Positions 35,302-44,847 of a stretch of DNA of 44,847 bases are shown here, in pieces (positions within the stretch are counted from its first letter, which is position 1; each line of letters begins with the position of its first letter). Under the pieces are notes generated by a model. The model was not told where the DNA came from. It searched no databases and was given only the letters and a program-made list of their open reading frames with translations. The translations under genes were made by a program, and so were the position numbers. Source of the stretch: an uncultured Campylobacteraceae bacterium (GTDB lineage Bacteria > Campylobacterota > Campylobacteria > Campylobacterales > Arcobacteraceae); the NCBI GenBank assembly GCA_937138295.1, contig CAKZOX010000189.1, positions 1 through 44,847 on the forward strand, read 5' to 3'.

Positions 35302-35754
35302 TTGATTGAAGTATTAGTTATAACAATTTCAAAACCAGTTTTAATTGGAATTTATGATAATAAAAAGCTTATAGAAGAAATTAAAATTGAAGGTAAAACA
35401 AGTGATGAATTACCTTTAGTTTTTCAAGAATTACTTAAAAAATATGAAATAAAAACATTAAACTATGTAAATACTCCAGGTTCATTTATGGCAATAAAAG
35501 TAGCTTATGTATTTTTAAAAACTATAAGTATTTCAAAAAATATTCCATTATTTGCTTGTAGTGGATTTGAATTTAATGAAAACTCACCTATAAAAGCTTT
35601 AGGTAAAAAATATTTTATCAAAGAAGAAAATGACATTAAAGTTGACTTTATAGAAAATAACTGTAAAATTTCCAACTTTGAATTACCAGAAGATTTAGGT
35701 AATATAGAATTTAACGAAAATACACTGCCAATATATAATTTACCAGCTGTGTAA
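35302..35754 (+). CDS. Divergent TsaB/YeaZ-like protein
   Basis: 150 residues from TTG 35302, which AAGG precedes by seven bases; TTG 35296 is in frame but too close to that site. The segment [36 protein letters not shown] parallels the TsaB signature GPGSFTGLRIGxxxAKGLA followed by the SSL equivalent, and the N-terminus has the short beta hairpin of the ASKHA fold. TsaB is the non-catalytic partner of TsaD in making t6A37 in tRNA. The protein is shorter and much diverged from E. coli TsaB, so this is a family-level call. Confidence 0.6.
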   Translation: MIEVLVITISKPVLIGIYDNKKLIEEIKIEGKTSDELPLVFQELLKKYEIKTLNYVNTPGSFMAIKVAYVFLKTISISKNIPLFACSGFEFNENSPIKALGKKYFIKEENDIKVDFIENNCKISNFELPEDLGNIEFNENTLPIYNLPAV

Positions 35755-35765
35755 GAAGGAAATTA

Positions 35766-36647
35766 ATGAAAATAACTGTTCCTGCTACAAGTGCGAACTT
35801 AGGTCCAGGATTTGACTGTTTAGGTTTAGCTATCGCTAAAAAAAACCAAGTTATTATTAGACCATCAAAATTTCATAGTGTTTCTTTAAAAGGTGAGGGT
35901 TCAAATAACCCAGCACTTAAAGATAACAATATGTTCATATCAATTTTTAATGATTTTTATCATAATTTGACTCATAAAAAGAGAAATTTTAGATTTGAAT
36001 TTATTAATGAAATTCCTTTATCAAGAGGTTTAGGAAGTTCATCTGCTGTTATTGTTTCTGCAATTGCAAGTGCATATGCTATAGAAGGTATTAAAGTTGA
36101 GAAAAATAAACTTTTAAATTTAGCATTAGCCTATGAAAATCACCCTGATAATATTACACCTGCAGTTATGGGTGGATTTAATGTAGCTACAGTTCAAGAA
36201 AATGAAGTAAGATATATTAATAAGTCAATTCCAAATACTCTTAAAGCTGTAATTGTTGTTCCAAATAGACCAATTTCTACACAAGCTTCAAGAAAGACTT
36301 TACCTTTTAAATACTCAAAAGAAGATTTGATTTTTAATTTGTCACATTCTTCACTATTGACAGCAGCATTTTTAACTGAAGATTGGAAAATGCTTAGAAC
36401 TGCATCTCAAGATAAAGTTCATCAAAAATATAGAATGAAGCAAATGCCTGAACTATTTGAAGTTCAAAAAACAGCACTAAGAAATGGTTCTTTAATGAGT
36501 ACATTATCAGGTTCTGGTTCTACATTATTTTCAGTATGTTTAGAAGATGATGTTAAAAGACTTGAGAAAGCTTTGAAAAATAAGTTTTCTCATTTTAAAG
36601 TTTTTTCAGTTGATTTTGATAATCATGGTGTAAAAATAGAAATTTAG
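35766..36647 (+). CDS. thrB: Homoserine kinase
   Basis: 293 residues. [18 protein letters not shown] at the start and [18 protein letters not shown] are the GHMP kinase signatures of ThrB; NPDNI-like [16 protein letters not shown] and [11 protein letters not shown] complete the fold. It phosphorylates homoserine toward threonine. AGAAGGAA precedes the ATG, eleven bases after the tsaB-like stop. Confidence 0.95.
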   Translation: MKITVPATSANLGPGFDCLGLAIAKKNQVIIRPSKFHSVSLKGEGSNNPALKDNNMFISIFNDFYHNLTHKKRNFRFEFINEIPLSRGLGSSSAVIVSAIASAYAIEGIKVEKNKLLNLALAYENHPDNITPAVMGGFNVATVQENEVRYINKSIPNTLKAVIVVPNRPISTQASRKTLPFKYSKEDLIFNLSHSSLLTAAFLTEDWKMLRTASQDKVHQKYRMKQMPELFEVQKTALRNGSLMSTLSGSGSTLFSVCLEDDVKRLEKALKNKFSHFKVFSVDFDNHGVKIEI

Positions 36648-36679
36648 TTTTTTGAGTTATTAAGATTAATTTGGATAAA

Positions 36680-36958
36680 ATGATGCCTAATTTGAAAAAC
36701 ATAACTAGAACTTGTGTATTTTGTAGAAAAAAATTTGAACAAAAAGAATTAATAAGATTAGTTTTTAAAGATAATGACTTAATTCTTTTTAACTACCATG
36801 GAAGAAGTTTTTACTTTTGTAATTCATGTTCAACTAAAATTTTAGGTGAAATGAAAAAAAAAGAGTATAAGCGACTAGACAACATACTAAAAAAAGAGTG
36901 TAAAGGTAACCAAGATTACGTTACCAAACTTAAGGAGATACTAACATATGTCAGATAA
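36680..36958 (+). CDS. YlxR-family RNA-binding protein
   Basis: About 93 residues. [10 protein letters not shown] and RSFYFCNSC are paired CxxC-like elements of the YlxR (DUF448) family, with KELIRLVF between, whose founding structure suggests RNA binding. ATG 36680 or 36683 is the likely start, 4 or 7 bases after GGA; TTG 36671 is possible. It lies directly before infB and overlaps it by eleven bases, the usual genomic place for ylxR, though nusA is absent here. Confidence 0.85.
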   Translation: MMPNLKNITRTCVFCRKKFEQKELIRLVFKDNDLILFNYHGRSFYFCNSCSTKILGEMKKKEYKRLDNILKKECKGNQDYVTKLKEILTYVR

Positions 36959-39614
36959 AGTAAGAGTTTACGAGATTGCTGAAGAGGCTGGTGCTAATAG
37001 TACTGAAGTTATTGCTAAAGCAAAAGATTTAGGAATAGAATTAAAATCACCTCAAAGTGCAGTTTCATTTGCAGATGCAGAAGAGATTACTAACTACATG
37101 ATGACGGGTAAGAGTTCAAAACTTAAAAATCAAGCACCTGCTAAAAAACCTGTGAAAAAGAAAGAAACAAAAACTGAAACTAGTACAGTTGAAAAAACTG
37201 AAGAGACTAAAACAGTTGAGGAAGTTAAAGAAGAAAACAAAACTTCTGAAGATAAAAAAGAAAAAAAGACAGAGTCTAAACCAGTTGAAAAAACTGAAGT
37301 TAAAGAAGAAAAATCAGCTGTAAAAAAAGTTAACAATAAAATTGTTCCTAAAAGAAGAGGACTTAAAATTGTTAAGAAAAATAGACCAGAAAAACCAAAA
37401 GAAGAAAGTAAACCTCAAGCACCTGTATTTAACAATTCAAGTGTAGATTCTAAAAAACCTATGAAATCTTTAAGTGAGATTCTTGGGAATACTGACAAAA
37501 AATTAGATACAGAATCTTCTAAAACTAAGGCACCTAAAAAAGAGAAAAAAAGAGGTCCTGCTAAAACTCATGAACATGGTAAGTTAATTGAAGTTGATAC
37601 TTTTAAAGCTGATGTAGGAAACAATCAAAATGATAATGATTCTTTACTTGGTGAAGAAGTTGTTTTACTTGATATGGGATTACAAGATACTCCTAAGATT
37701 TTAGAAGAATTAAATCAACAAAAACAAAACCAAAATAAACAATCAAGAAGTTCTAGACCTGCTGCCTTTGGAAATAGACCACAAGGTTTAAAAAGAGGTA
37801 AAAGAAAGAAAAGAATTAAAAGAGAGAATGAAGTTGTAGAAATTACAGAAGTAACAATTCCTGAAGATATCAGAGTATATGAATTTGCTGAAGCTTGTGG
37901 AAAAAGTGCAGCTGAAGTAATTACTGTATTATTTGGTTTAGGAATGATGGTTACTAAAAATGACTTCTTAAAACAAGATGAATTAGAAATTCTTGGTGAA
38001 GAGTTTGGAATTGAAGTAACTGTTAAAGATGCTTTAGAAGATGCAAATTATGTTGATGAGTATGAAGAAGAGGAAATTGATAAAACTAATTATGTTACAA
38101 GACCTCCTGTAGTTACTATCATGGGACACGTTGATCATGGTAAAACTTCATTACTTGACAAAATTAGAAGTTCTAAAATTGCAGCTGGTGAAGCTGGTGG
38201 AATTACACAACATATTTCATCTTATACAATTGAAAAAGATGGACAAAAAATTACATTTGTAGATACTCCAGGTCACGCAGCATTTAGTGCTATGAGAGCT
38301 AGAGGTGCTAGTGTAACTGATGTTATTATTATTGTTGTAGCAGCTGATGATGGTGTTAAACAACAAACTGAAGAAGTAATTTCTCATGCAAAAGCAAGTG
38401 GATGTCCTATTATTGTTGCAGTTAACAAAATTGATAAAGAATCTGCAAATATAGATATGGTTAAATCACAAATGGCTGAAAGAGAAATGACTCCTGTTGA
38501 TTGGGGTGGAGATATCGAATTTATTGGTGTATCTGCTAAAACTGGTGAAGGTATTGATGATTTACTTGAAAATATTTTACTTCAATCTGAAATCTTAGAA
38601 TTAGAAGCTGACCCAACTGCAAAAGCAAAAGCTACAGTAGTTGAAGCATCATTAGAAAAAGGTAGAGGTGCTGTTGCAACTGTTATTGTTCAAAATGGTG
38701 AATTAAAAGTAGGTGATAACATTGTTTGTGATACTACTTTTGGTAGAGTAAAAGCTATAACTAATGATATGGGACAACCTGTAAAAAAACTTGGATTATC
38801 TGAAACTGGTTCAGTTTTAGGTTTAAATGATGTTCCTGTTGCAGGTGGTATTATGGTTGCTCAAGATACTGACAAAGAAGCAAGAGAAATTGCTACTAAA
38901 AGAGCAGAACATGAAAGACAAAAAGAGTTATCTAAATCAACTAAAGTTTCATTAGAAGAAATGAGTGGATTAATTGCTGAAGGTAAAATCAAACAATTAC
39001 CTGTAATTGTTAAGACAGATGTATCTGGTTCACTTGAAGCTATCAAAGGTAGTTTAGAAAAAATTGCTAATGAAGAAGTAAAAGTAAAAGTAATTCATGC
39101 AGGTGTTGGTGGAATTACAGAATCTGACTTAGTTCTTGCTAGTGCATCTGATGGTTGTATTATTTTAGGATTTAATGTTAGACCAACTGGTGCTGTTAAA
39201 AATAAAGCAAAAGCAGATGGAATTACAATTAATACATACTCAATTATTTATGATTTAATTGATGATATTAAAGATACATTATCTGGTATGATGAGTAATG
39301 TAATTAGAGAAGAAAATACAGGACAAGCTGAAGTTAGAGACACATTTGTTGTACCTAAAGTTGGAACTGTTGCTGGATGTCTAGTTACAGATGGAAAAGT
39401 TATCAGAGGTGGACACGCAAGAATTATTAGAGATGGTGTTGTTACTTATACTGGTAAAATTTCATCTCTTAAGAGATTTAAAGATGATGTTAAAGAAGTT
39501 GGTAATGGATATGAATGTGGTATTATGTTCGAGAAATTTAATGACATTCAAAAAGGTGACTTTATTGAAACATTCATTCAAATAGAAGAAAAAACTCATA
39601 TCGACGATAAGTAA
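36948..39614 (+). CDS. infB: Translation initiation factor IF-2
   Basis: 888 residues. Two IF2_N helices-bundle segments (~3-50, [14 protein letters not shown]; ~307-355, [13 protein letters not shown]) are joined by a long Lys/Glu-rich linker (~60-290). The GTPase domain follows: GHVDHGKTS (~392), [12 protein letters not shown] and SAKTGEG. Domain III/IV ends with the C-terminal fMet-tRNA binding barrel. It brings initiator tRNA to the 30S subunit. AAGGAGA lies upstream of the ATG inside ylxR. Its stop shares one base with rbfA. Confidence 0.98.
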   Translation: MSDKVRVYEIAEEAGANSTEVIAKAKDLGIELKSPQSAVSFADAEEITNYMMTGKSSKLKNQAPAKKPVKKKETKTETSTVEKTEETKTVEEVKEENKTSEDKKEKKTESKPVEKTEVKEEKSAVKKVNNKIVPKRRGLKIVKKNRPEKPKEESKPQAPVFNNSSVDSKKPMKSLSEILGNTDKKLDTESSKTKAPKKEKKRGPAKTHEHGKLIEVDTFKADVGNNQNDNDSLLGEEVVLLDMGLQDTPKILEELNQQKQNQNKQSRSSRPAAFGNRPQGLKRGKRKKRIKRENEVVEITEVTIPEDIRVYEFAEACGKSAAEVITVLFGLGMMVTKNDFLKQDELEILGEEFGIEVTVKDALEDANYVDEYEEEEIDKTNYVTRPPVVTIMGHVDHGKTSLLDKIRSSKIAAGEAGGITQHISSYTIEKDGQKITFVDTPGHAAFSAMRARGASVTDVIIIVVAADDGVKQQTEEVISHAKASGCPIIVAVNKIDKESANIDMVKSQMAEREMTPVDWGGDIEFIGVSAKTGEGIDDLLENILLQSEILELEADPTAKAKATVVEASLEKGRGAVATVIVQNGELKVGDNIVCDTTFGRVKAITNDMGQPVKKLGLSETGSVLGLNDVPVAGGIMVAQDTDKEAREIATKRAEHERQKELSKSTKVSLEEMSGLIAEGKIKQLPVIVKTDVSGSLEAIKGSLEKIANEEVKVKVIHAGVGGITESDLVLASASDGCIILGFNVRPTGAVKNKAKADGITINTYSIIYDLIDDIKDTLSGMMSNVIREENTGQAEVRDTFVVPKVGTVAGCLVTDGKVIRGGHARIIRDGVVTYTGKISSLKRFKDDVKEVGNGYECGIMFEKFNDIQKGDFIETFIQIEEKTHIDDK

Positions 39615-40003
39615 TGAAAAGTATTAATTTACAAAGAACAGAATCGCTTTTAATGGAACTTGTTCCTGAAGCATTATCAACACTTAGTGACTCTAGAATA
39701 AATACTCTAGCAGTTACTGGAGTTGATTGTAAAAATGGTAAATATGATGCTAGAGTTTATTTTGATGGAAGTGATTATAATGATGCTGAGATTAAAATCA
39801 TTGTTCAACTTCTAAAAAAAGCTAATAGCAGAATTAAATCATATGTTTTAGCAAGTACGGGTTGGTACAAATGTCCAAACTTTACTTTTATTAATGATAC
39901 AAGTCTAGAAGAATCTTTACATATTGAAGCATTATTTGCAAAAATTAGTAAAGAAAAGAAACAAGATAATAAAGATAAACAAGAGGAGAGTGACAATGAA
40001 TAA
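39614..40003 (+). CDS. rbfA: Ribosome-binding factor A
   Basis: 129 residues. The KH-like fold shows [40 protein letters not shown], and [22 protein letters not shown], matching Campylobacterota RbfA. It acts in late 16S rRNA maturation of the 30S subunit. A charged Lys/Asp/Glu tail closes the protein. TAATG overlap with infB and an eight-base overlap with rimP make infB-rbfA-rimP a coupled unit. Confidence 0.93.
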   Translation: MKSINLQRTESLLMELVPEALSTLSDSRINTLAVTGVDCKNGKYDARVYFDGSDYNDAEIKIIVQLLKKANSRIKSYVLASTGWYKCPNFTFINDTSLEESLHIEALFAKISKEKKQDNKDKQEESDNE

Positions 40004-40427
40004 TTTAGAAGAAACAATAAAATTAACAGTTGAATCACTTGGTGCATCTTTATATGATATTGTAACTACTAGAGAAAATGATAGAAATATTTTTAGAATT
40101 TATGTTACAGCTAAGGGTGGAATTTCACTTGATAAATGTGCAGAAATTTCAAGAATGATTTCACCAATTTTAGATGTTAATGAGCCTATGAGTGGAGTAT
40201 ACAATTTAGAAGTAAGTTCTCCTGGAATTGAAAGAAAATTAAAAACTTTAGATCATTATAAAGCTAGTATTGGTGAGAATATAAAAGTAAAAGATATTGC
40301 TACTGAAACTTACAAAGGTGAGTTACTGAGTGTTGAAGATGGTAATATTACTATTAAAACTGAATTTGGCGAAGAAGTTATTTCATTTGATTCAGTTTTA
40401 TCTGGTTCTACTTATTTTGAATGGTAG
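39996..40427 (+). CDS. rimP: Ribosome maturation factor RimP
   Basis: 143 residues from ATG 39996, preceded by GAGGAGAG; a longer in-frame ORF start lies far inside rbf[39 protein letters not shown] and [14 protein letters not shown] are the RimP signatures. It assists 30S assembly. It is the last gene of the infB run; a strong terminator follows 24 bases after the stop. Confidence 0.93.
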   Translation: MNNLEETIKLTVESLGASLYDIVTTRENDRNIFRIYVTAKGGISLDKCAEISRMISPILDVNEPMSGVYNLEVSSPGIERKLKTLDHYKASIGENIKVKDIATETYKGELLSVEDGNITIKTEFGEEVISFDSVLSGSTYFEW

Positions 40428-40450
40428 AAATTAAATAGTAAATATTAATA

Positions 40451-40483
40451 AAAAGGAAGTTGTTTTCAACTTCCTTTTTTTTT
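40451..40483 (+). terminator. Strong terminator between rimP and ribD
   Basis: AAAAGGAAGTTG (40451-40462) pairs with CAACTTCCTTTT (40467-40478) around TTTT, and the T run continues to 40483. It sits only 18 bases before the ribD ATG, so ribD has no room for a promoter of its own after it. Confidence 0.93.
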
Positions 40484-40501
40484 AGTCAAAAAAGGATTGA
40501 A

Positions 40502-41512
40502 ATGAAAATAGATGATAATTTTTTTATGAAATTAGCAATAGATGAAGCATGGAAATATCAACTTTTAACTTATCCAAATCCTGCTGTTGGATGTGTTATT
40601 TTAAAAGGAAATAGTGAAATATTATCAATTGAAGCACACAAAGAAGCAGGTATGCCTCATGCTGAAATAAATGCTATTAAAGAAGCATATTTAAAACATG
40701 AGAATAATTCACTTTTAAAAACAATGAAAGAGTCCCATAAAATTCATAAGTTTATTGAAAAAAATCATAATGGTTTTTTTAATGATTGTACTTTTTATGT
40801 TACACTAGAACCCTGTAATCATGAGGGTAAAACTCCTTCTTGTGCAAAATTAATAGCAAAAATAAAACCAAATAAAGTTGTTATAAGTATTAAAGATCCA
40901 AATGATCTAGCAAGTGGTGGAATAAAAACTTTAGAAGATGCGGGAATTGAAGTTGTTACAAATGTATTAAAAAAAGAAGGTTTGTATTTAATTGAACCTT
41001 TTAAACAATGGAATAGTAATACCTTTATATTTTTTAAAATGGCGCAAACTTTAAATGGTTCAATAGACGGTAAAATAAGTAATATGATGAGTCAATTGTA
41101 TATACATAGTTTAAGGGACAAAATTGATTTACTTATGATAGGTGGTAATACAGTAAGAACTGACAAACCTAAATTAGATTCAAGATATGTAAAAGGAAAC
41201 AATCCTGATGTTCTAATCTATTCTAAAAAGAAAATATTTGATCAAAATATACCTCTTTTTAAAATACCTGATAGAAAAGTTTTAATTAGTGATGATCTAT
41301 TTAAATTATTAGATTATAAATTTGTTATGGTAGAAGGTACATATACCCTTTTAAATGAGCTTAGAAATAAAATAAACTATGTACTGCTAGTAATAAGTCC
41401 AAAAGTTAGAAAAGGTTTAAATAGTAGCTTAGAAGAGCTAGATTTAGATTTTGAAATTGTTCATGAAAATTATATTGGAGAAGAGAAAATAGTCTTTTTA
41501 AAGTTTAAATAA
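40502..41512 (+). CDS. ribD: Riboflavin biosynthesis deaminase/reductase
   Basis: 336 residues from ATG 40502 behind AAAGGA; the in-frame start at 40460 lies inside the terminator. The deaminase domain (1-~145) has the zinc ligands HAE (~54) and EPCNHEGKTPSC (~103-114). The reductase domain (~175-336) opens with FIFFKMAQTLNGSIDG and has LMIGGNTVRTDKPKLDSR. It performs the second and third steps of riboflavin synthesis. Its insert around residues 75-98 (KESHKIHKFIEKNHNGFFND) lengthens the deaminase domain. It is followed by a bidirectional terminator. Confidence 0.9.
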   Translation: MKIDDNFFMKLAIDEAWKYQLLTYPNPAVGCVILKGNSEILSIEAHKEAGMPHAEINAIKEAYLKHENNSLLKTMKESHKIHKFIEKNHNGFFNDCTFYVTLEPCNHEGKTPSCAKLIAKIKPNKVVISIKDPNDLASGGIKTLEDAGIEVVTNVLKKEGLYLIEPFKQWNSNTFIFFKMAQTLNGSIDGKISNMMSQLYIHSLRDKIDLLMIGGNTVRTDKPKLDSRYVKGNNPDVLIYSKKKIFDQNIPLFKIPDRKVLISDDLFKLLDYKFVMVEGTYTLLNELRNKINYVLLVISPKVRKGLNSSLEELDLDFEIVHENYIGEEKIVFLKFK

Positions 41513-41517
41513 AATGT

Positions 41518-41549
41518 AAAAGTTAAGTAGATTTACTACTTAACTTTTT
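41518..41549. terminator. Bidirectional terminator between ribD and efp
   Basis: AAAAGTTAAGTAG (41518-41530) pairs with CTACTTAACTTTT (41536-41548) around ATTTA. A T run closes the plus strand side (to 41549) and TTTTACATTTT the minus side. The right arm carries the efp stop codon. Confidence 0.85.
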
Positions 41550-42096
41550 CGATGTATTCACCAGTTCTTGTGTCACATCTAATTACATCACCTTCTACAA
41601 GGTGGAATGGAATTTGTACAACTGCACCTGACTCTAAAGTTGCAGGTTTTTTACCACCTTGCGAATCACCTTTAAAGTTTGGTGGTGTATCAGTAATTGT
41701 TAATTCAACTACCATAGGTGGTTCAACAGTAATTGCTTTACCATTGAAGAACATCATATCAACATTCATACCATCTAAAATCCAATCAATTGTATCACCA
41801 ACTTGATCATAAGTTAAACCAATTTGCTCATACGTTGTAGTGTCCATAAATTGTAATAGCTCACCATCATCATATAAGTATTGCATTTGCTTTTGTTCTA
41901 AGTTAGGAGTTTCACATTTATCACCAGCATGGAAAGTTTTTTCAATAACTTTTCCATTTAAAAATGATTTAATTTTACATCTAACAAATGCAGCACCTTT
42001 ACCTGGTTTTACATGTTGATATTCAGTAATTTTATATGGAACACCATCAATTTCAATTTTAAGACCTTTTTTAAGGTCACTCATACTAATTGCCAT
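41536..42096 (-). CDS. efp: Elongation factor P
   Basis: 186 residues, normal length, three beta-barrel domains. The domain I tip reads [13 protein letters not shown] with Lys33 at the modifiable position, as in species that attach beta-lysine; the modifying enzymes are not in the window. The C-terminal [14 protein letters not shown] is also typical. EF-P relieves ribosome stalling at polyproline stretches. It follows serA by eight bases on the minus strand, so rpsA-serA-efp may be one transcript. AGGAG lies before the ATG. Confidence 0.96.
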   Translation of the reverse strand: MAISMSDLKKGLKIEIDGVPYKITEYQHVKPGKGAAFVRCKIKSFLNGKVIEKTFHAGDKCETPNLEQKQMQYLYDDGELLQFMDTTTYEQIGLTYDQVGDTIDWILDGMNVDMMFFNGKAITVEPPMVVELTITDTPPNFKGDSQGGKKPATLESGAVVQIPFHLVEGDVIRCDTRTGEYIEKVK

Positions 42097-42104
42097 AATT
42101 TCTC

Positions 42105-43691
42105 CTAAATCTCTGCATATGAAACAGAAGTTGCTGCTTCAATATTTGATAAGTCATTTAATATTGATGAGTTTATATTTTCATCAACTAAGATAACTGC
42201 TAATGCTTTATCATCTTTACCTCTAGCAAGTCTAAAGTCAGAGATATTGATGTTATTATTAGATAAAGTCTTACCAACTTCTCCAATAACACCAGGAACA
42301 TCTTTATTACTCATGATAATCATTTTACCTTGAGGAGCAATATCTAAATTAAATCCATTAATTTCTACAATTCTTTGTACATCTTCATTGAAAACCGTAC
42401 CTGAAATAGTACTTACACCATGAGATGTAGTTAATTTAATAGAAACTTTATTTTGGTATCCACTATGACTTGAAAAAGACGAAGTTGTGATATCAATATT
42501 TTTTTCAGATGCTATATAGTTTGCATTTACATAGTTAATTTCATCACCACTATTTACAGATAATGCTCCAACTGTAGCAAATGTTTGTAAAGAATCTAAA
42601 TATTCCCCAATTTCACCCTCAGCTGCAATATTGATAGATCTGATTTCAGCTTTATCACTTTGTGCAATTAAGAATGCCATTTTCTGAGTTAACTCAATAT
42701 ATGGTTTAACAAAAGATGGAATTTTACTTTCATCAATAGGTAAATTTAATGCATGAGGATATGAAATTCCCCTTGCAGACTCAATAGCATTTTGTGCAGC
42801 TTGAACTGCAATTTTCTTTTGAGATTCTCTTGTATTAGCTCCTAGGTGAGCTGTTACAGTTACATTTGGTAAATCTAATAATGGATGATCTGTAGCTGGT
42901 TCTTTGATAAATACATCAATACCAGCCATTTTGATTTTTCCAGATTTAAGGTTGTTTACTAATGCTTCTTCATTATATAAACCACCTCTAGCACAGTTAA
43001 TTAAAACTACACCATCTTTCATTTTAGATATTTCTTCTTCACCAATCATATTGATTGTCTCTTTATTTTTTGGTGTATGAATTGTGATAATATCACAGCT
43101 TAAAATATCTTCAAAATTAGTTGTATAAGTAATACCTAAATCTGTTGCTTTTGTTGAAGGAATGTATGGGTCGTATGTTACTACGTCCATTTCAAAAGAT
43201 TTAGCTCTTAATGCAACTCTATGACCAATGTTACCAAAACCAATAACACCTAATTTTTTTCCATATAATTCATTACCATACCAATCTTCTCTTTTCCAGA
43301 TTCTATCTTGTTTTAATTGGTTATGAGCGTATGGAAATTTTCTCATACAAGAAAGCATGTGTGCCATTGTTAATTCAACTGCAGCTATTGTGTTTGCAGT
43401 AGGAACATTCATTGCGATTATTCCTCTTTTACTACATCCATCAATATCTACATTATCATAACCAACACCAGCTCTAATAATTGCTTTTAAATTTGTTGCT
43501 GCATTTAAAAACTTCTCATCAACATCTGTTGAAGATCTAGTAATTGCTACATCTGCATCTTTAATAACATCTAATAAAGTTGTTTTATCTATATCTGCTG
43601 CAAATACATAATTGATGTCTTCAGTATTTGCTAAAATATTTAATCCATCTTCATGTATGTGGTCACAAACTACAATAGTATGTTTTCTCAT
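42105..43691 (-). CDS. serA: D-3-phosphoglycerate dehydrogenase
   Basis: 528 residues, the long SerA form. The catalytic domain has [17 protein letters not shown], the NAD loop [25 protein letters not shown] (catalytic Arg) and [12 protein letters not shown] (catalytic His). It is followed by the intervening ASB domain (~320-450) and a C-terminal ACT domain ([19 protein letters not shown]) that binds serine for feedback control. It oxidises 3-phosphoglycerate in serine synthesis. It is minus strand, between rpsA (16 bases upstream) and efp. Confidence 0.97.
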   Translation of the reverse strand: MRKHTIVVCDHIHEDGLNILANTEDINYVFAADIDKTTLLDVIKDADVAITRSSTDVDEKFLNAATNLKAIIRAGVGYDNVDIDGCSKRGIIAMNVPTANTIAAVELTMAHMLSCMRKFPYAHNQLKQDRIWKREDWYGNELYGKKLGVIGFGNIGHRVALRAKSFEMDVVTYDPYIPSTKATDLGITYTTNFEDILSCDIITIHTPKNKETINMIGEEEISKMKDGVVLINCARGGLYNEEALVNNLKSGKIKMAGIDVFIKEPATDHPLLDLPNVTVTAHLGANTRESQKKIAVQAAQNAIESARGISYPHALNLPIDESKIPSFVKPYIELTQKMAFLIAQSDKAEIRSINIAAEGEIGEYLDSLQTFATVGALSVNSGDEINYVNANYIASEKNIDITTSSFSSHSGYQNKVSIKLTTSHGVSTISGTVFNEDVQRIVEINGFNLDIAPQGKMIIMSNKDVPGVIGEVGKTLSNNNINISDFRLARGKDDKALAVILVDENINSSILNDLSNIEAATSVSYAEI

Positions 43692-43706
43692 CTATTTATA
43701 TCCTAG

Positions 43707-44847
43707 TTATTTAATTTGGTCTTTTAATAAATCACCTAAAGTCATAGAAGAATCATCACTTACAGATTTTAGAACTTCTCTTTGTTGTTGTTGCTCTAAT
43801 CTTCTACAAGATAATCTAACTCTATTTTTCTTAGTGTCGATATTGATAACTACTGCTTCAATCTCATCACCGATATTGATTTCTTCTACTTCTAATGGTG
43901 CTAAATCTTCATTTCTAATTAAACCATCTAAGTTATCAGCTAATTTAATAAACACACCGAAGTCTTTTTTATCTTTAATTGGACCTTTAACAATATCACC
44001 ATTTTTAAATTCATTTTGGAATTTTTCAGCTGGAGATTCTGCAATTGCTTTAATTGATAATGAAATGTTTTCTTTTTCAGTATCTATTTTAATGATTTTA
44101 ACTTCTACTTCATCACCTTTTTTGAAAAGTGTTTTACATTTAGTGTTAGAATCCCAAGCAGCTTCTTCATTGTGTAATAGACCATCAACATCACCTAAAG
44201 TTACGAATGCACCAAAGTCAGTTAAAGTTGCAACTGTACCTTTAATTACATCACCAACTCTATGCTCTTTAGTGAATTTTGTAAATGGTTTTTCTTGTAA
44301 GTTCTTTAATGAAACTCTTAATCTTTTTTTATCAACATTTAACTCGATAACTTCAACATTAATTTCGTCACCAATTGTTAATAATTCTTTTGGATTTTTG
44401 ATGTTTTTATTCCAAGAAATTTCAGATACGTGTAGTAAACCTTCAATATCATTTCCTAAATCAACAAATGCACCATAAGATTCAAAGTTAGAAACAGTAA
44501 CTGTAATAGTATCACCAACTTCTAATTCATCTTTAATTTCTTCCCAAGGGTTTGCTAAAGCAGCTTTGATTGATAATGATAAGTGTTGTTTTGCTTTGTC
44601 ATAAGATAATACAGAAACAGTAACTTCATCACCTTCATCATAATAGTTTGCAGGATTAACTGGACCTTTATATGATATTTCATTGTAGTTAACTAAACCG
44701 TCAATTCCACCTAAATCAATAAACATACCGTAAGAAGTAATTTTTTTAACTATACCATTTACTGGCTCATCTTTTTCAATGATTTCTGCAACTTTTGAAT
44801 CTTTTTCTAATTTTGCATCTTCAATTAATTTCTTTCTAGAAATGATG
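43707..44847 (-). CDS. rpsA: 30S ribosomal protein S1, C-terminal part (5' end outside window)
   Basis: The reading frame stays open to the window edge, so the apparent Met at 44726 is internal: upstream codons read SRKKLIEDAKLEKDSKVAE, then VNGIVKKITSYGMFIDLGGIDGL. About 380 residues are visible, containing five S1 RNA-binding repeats, each with the G-x-V-x-x-x-x-x-F/Y-G-x-F-V/I pattern (FESYGAFVDLGN, LTDFGAFVTLGD, KKDFGVFIKLAD). It binds mRNA on the 30S platform. The C-terminus ends with a Gln-rich stretch and GDLLKDQIK. It leads the minus-strand rpsA-serA-efp group. Confidence 0.95.
   Translation of the reverse strand, partial: IISRKKLIEDAKLEKDSKVAEIIEKDEPVNGIVKKITSYGMFIDLGGIDGLVNYNEISYKGPVNPANYYDEGDEVTVSVLSYDKAKQHLSLSIKAALANPWEEIKDELEVGDTITVTVSNFESYGAFVDLGNDIEGLLHVSEISWNKNIKNPKELLTIGDEINVEVIELNVDKKRLRVSLKNLQEKPFTKFTKEHRVGDVIKGTVATLTDFGAFVTLGDVDGLLHNEEAAWDSNTKCKTLFKKGDEVEVKIIKIDTEKENISLSIKAIAESPAEKFQNEFKNGDIVKGPIKDKKDFGVFIKLADNLDGLIRNEDLAPLEVEEINIGDEIEAVVINIDTKKNRVRLSCRRLEQQQQREVLKSVSDDSSMTLGDLLKDQIK

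Noticed and set aside
36905..36925. GGTAAC / GTTACC inverted repeat inside ylxR just before infB
   Set aside because: Six-base arms within coding sequence; chance symmetry is likely in AT-rich DNA and no role is evident.
37130..37820. Low-complexity Lys/Glu repeats as a possible repeat element
   Set aside because: This is the natural charged linker of IF-2 between its N-terminal segments, in frame and expected.
40428..40501. FMN riboswitch before ribD
   Set aside because: The 74-base gap holds only a terminator and the ribosome binding site; none of the conserved multi-helix aptamer is present.
43612..44478. 288-codon plus-strand open frame opposite rpsA and serA
   Set aside because: Its protein is Ser/Leu/Phe-rich low-complexity text typical of the complement of a coding strand; the minus strand holds clear S1 repeats and the SerA N-terminus.

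Overview
The window looks like chromosome from an Arcobacter-type member of the Campylobacterota (Arcobacteraceae). The DNA is very AT-rich, strongly prefers A/T-ending codons, and uses ATG plus occasional TTG starts behind AAGGA/GGAG ribosome binding sites. The order lpxC - tsaB-like gene - thrB - ylxR - infB - rbfA - rimP, a ccoNOQP operon followed by a DUF4006 gene, and a Campylobacter-type porin all point the same way. Family assignments rest on motifs I recognise by eye; no search was run.

Layout. 1-738: end of an AEC-family carrier. 768-3928: molybdate module modE-modA-modB-modC, preceded by two tandem ModE-like operator palindromes. 3955-5097: an MFS transporter. 5150-8193 (minus): alaS followed by a small CopD-like membrane protein. 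8385-9842: trxA, then trxB. 9947-13042: dapB, purF and a TIGR01212-type radical SAM gene. 13084-13995 (minus): a LysR regulator. 14116-18267: a UvrD/PcrA-like helicase, truB, ispE and smpB, tightly packed. 18268-18648: a 381-base gene-free leader. 18649-23531: ccoN-O-Q-P, a DUF4006 gene, an unlisted 30-residue membrane ORF, a TPM-like secreted protein and a FixH-like protein. An addB-like nuclease gene at 23521 overlaps the end of this run.

25907-30051 (minus): a monohaem cytochrome c, prfB, a major porin with an unusual GC-richer leader, plsY and folB. 30162-31969: nadA-nadC. 32041-36647: a DHH phosphoesterase, an M23 peptidase, lpxC, the tsaB-like gene and thrB. 36680-40427: ylxR, infB, rbfA and rimP, closed by a strong terminator that sits directly in front of ribD (40502-41512). 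41536-44847 (minus): rpsA (5' end outside the window), serA and efp.

Most of this is housekeeping DNA: translation (alaS, prfB, infB, rbfA, rimP, efp, rpsA, smpB, truB), envelope (lpxC, plsY, M23 peptidase, porin), cofactors (NAD, riboflavin, folate, molybdate, isoprenoid) and microaerobic respiration. I found no phage, insertion sequence, CRISPR array, tRNA, rRNA or obvious defence island. The least explained items are regulatory or very small: the twin ModE operator, the porin leader, the 30-aa ORF in the oxidase operon, the terminator jammed against ribD, and a long hairpin before dapB. Several gene starts were moved downstream to the Met with a good ribosome binding site or the expected family N-terminus (helicase, ispE, ccoN, TPM-like, addB, ylxR, rimP, ribD, tsaB-like).
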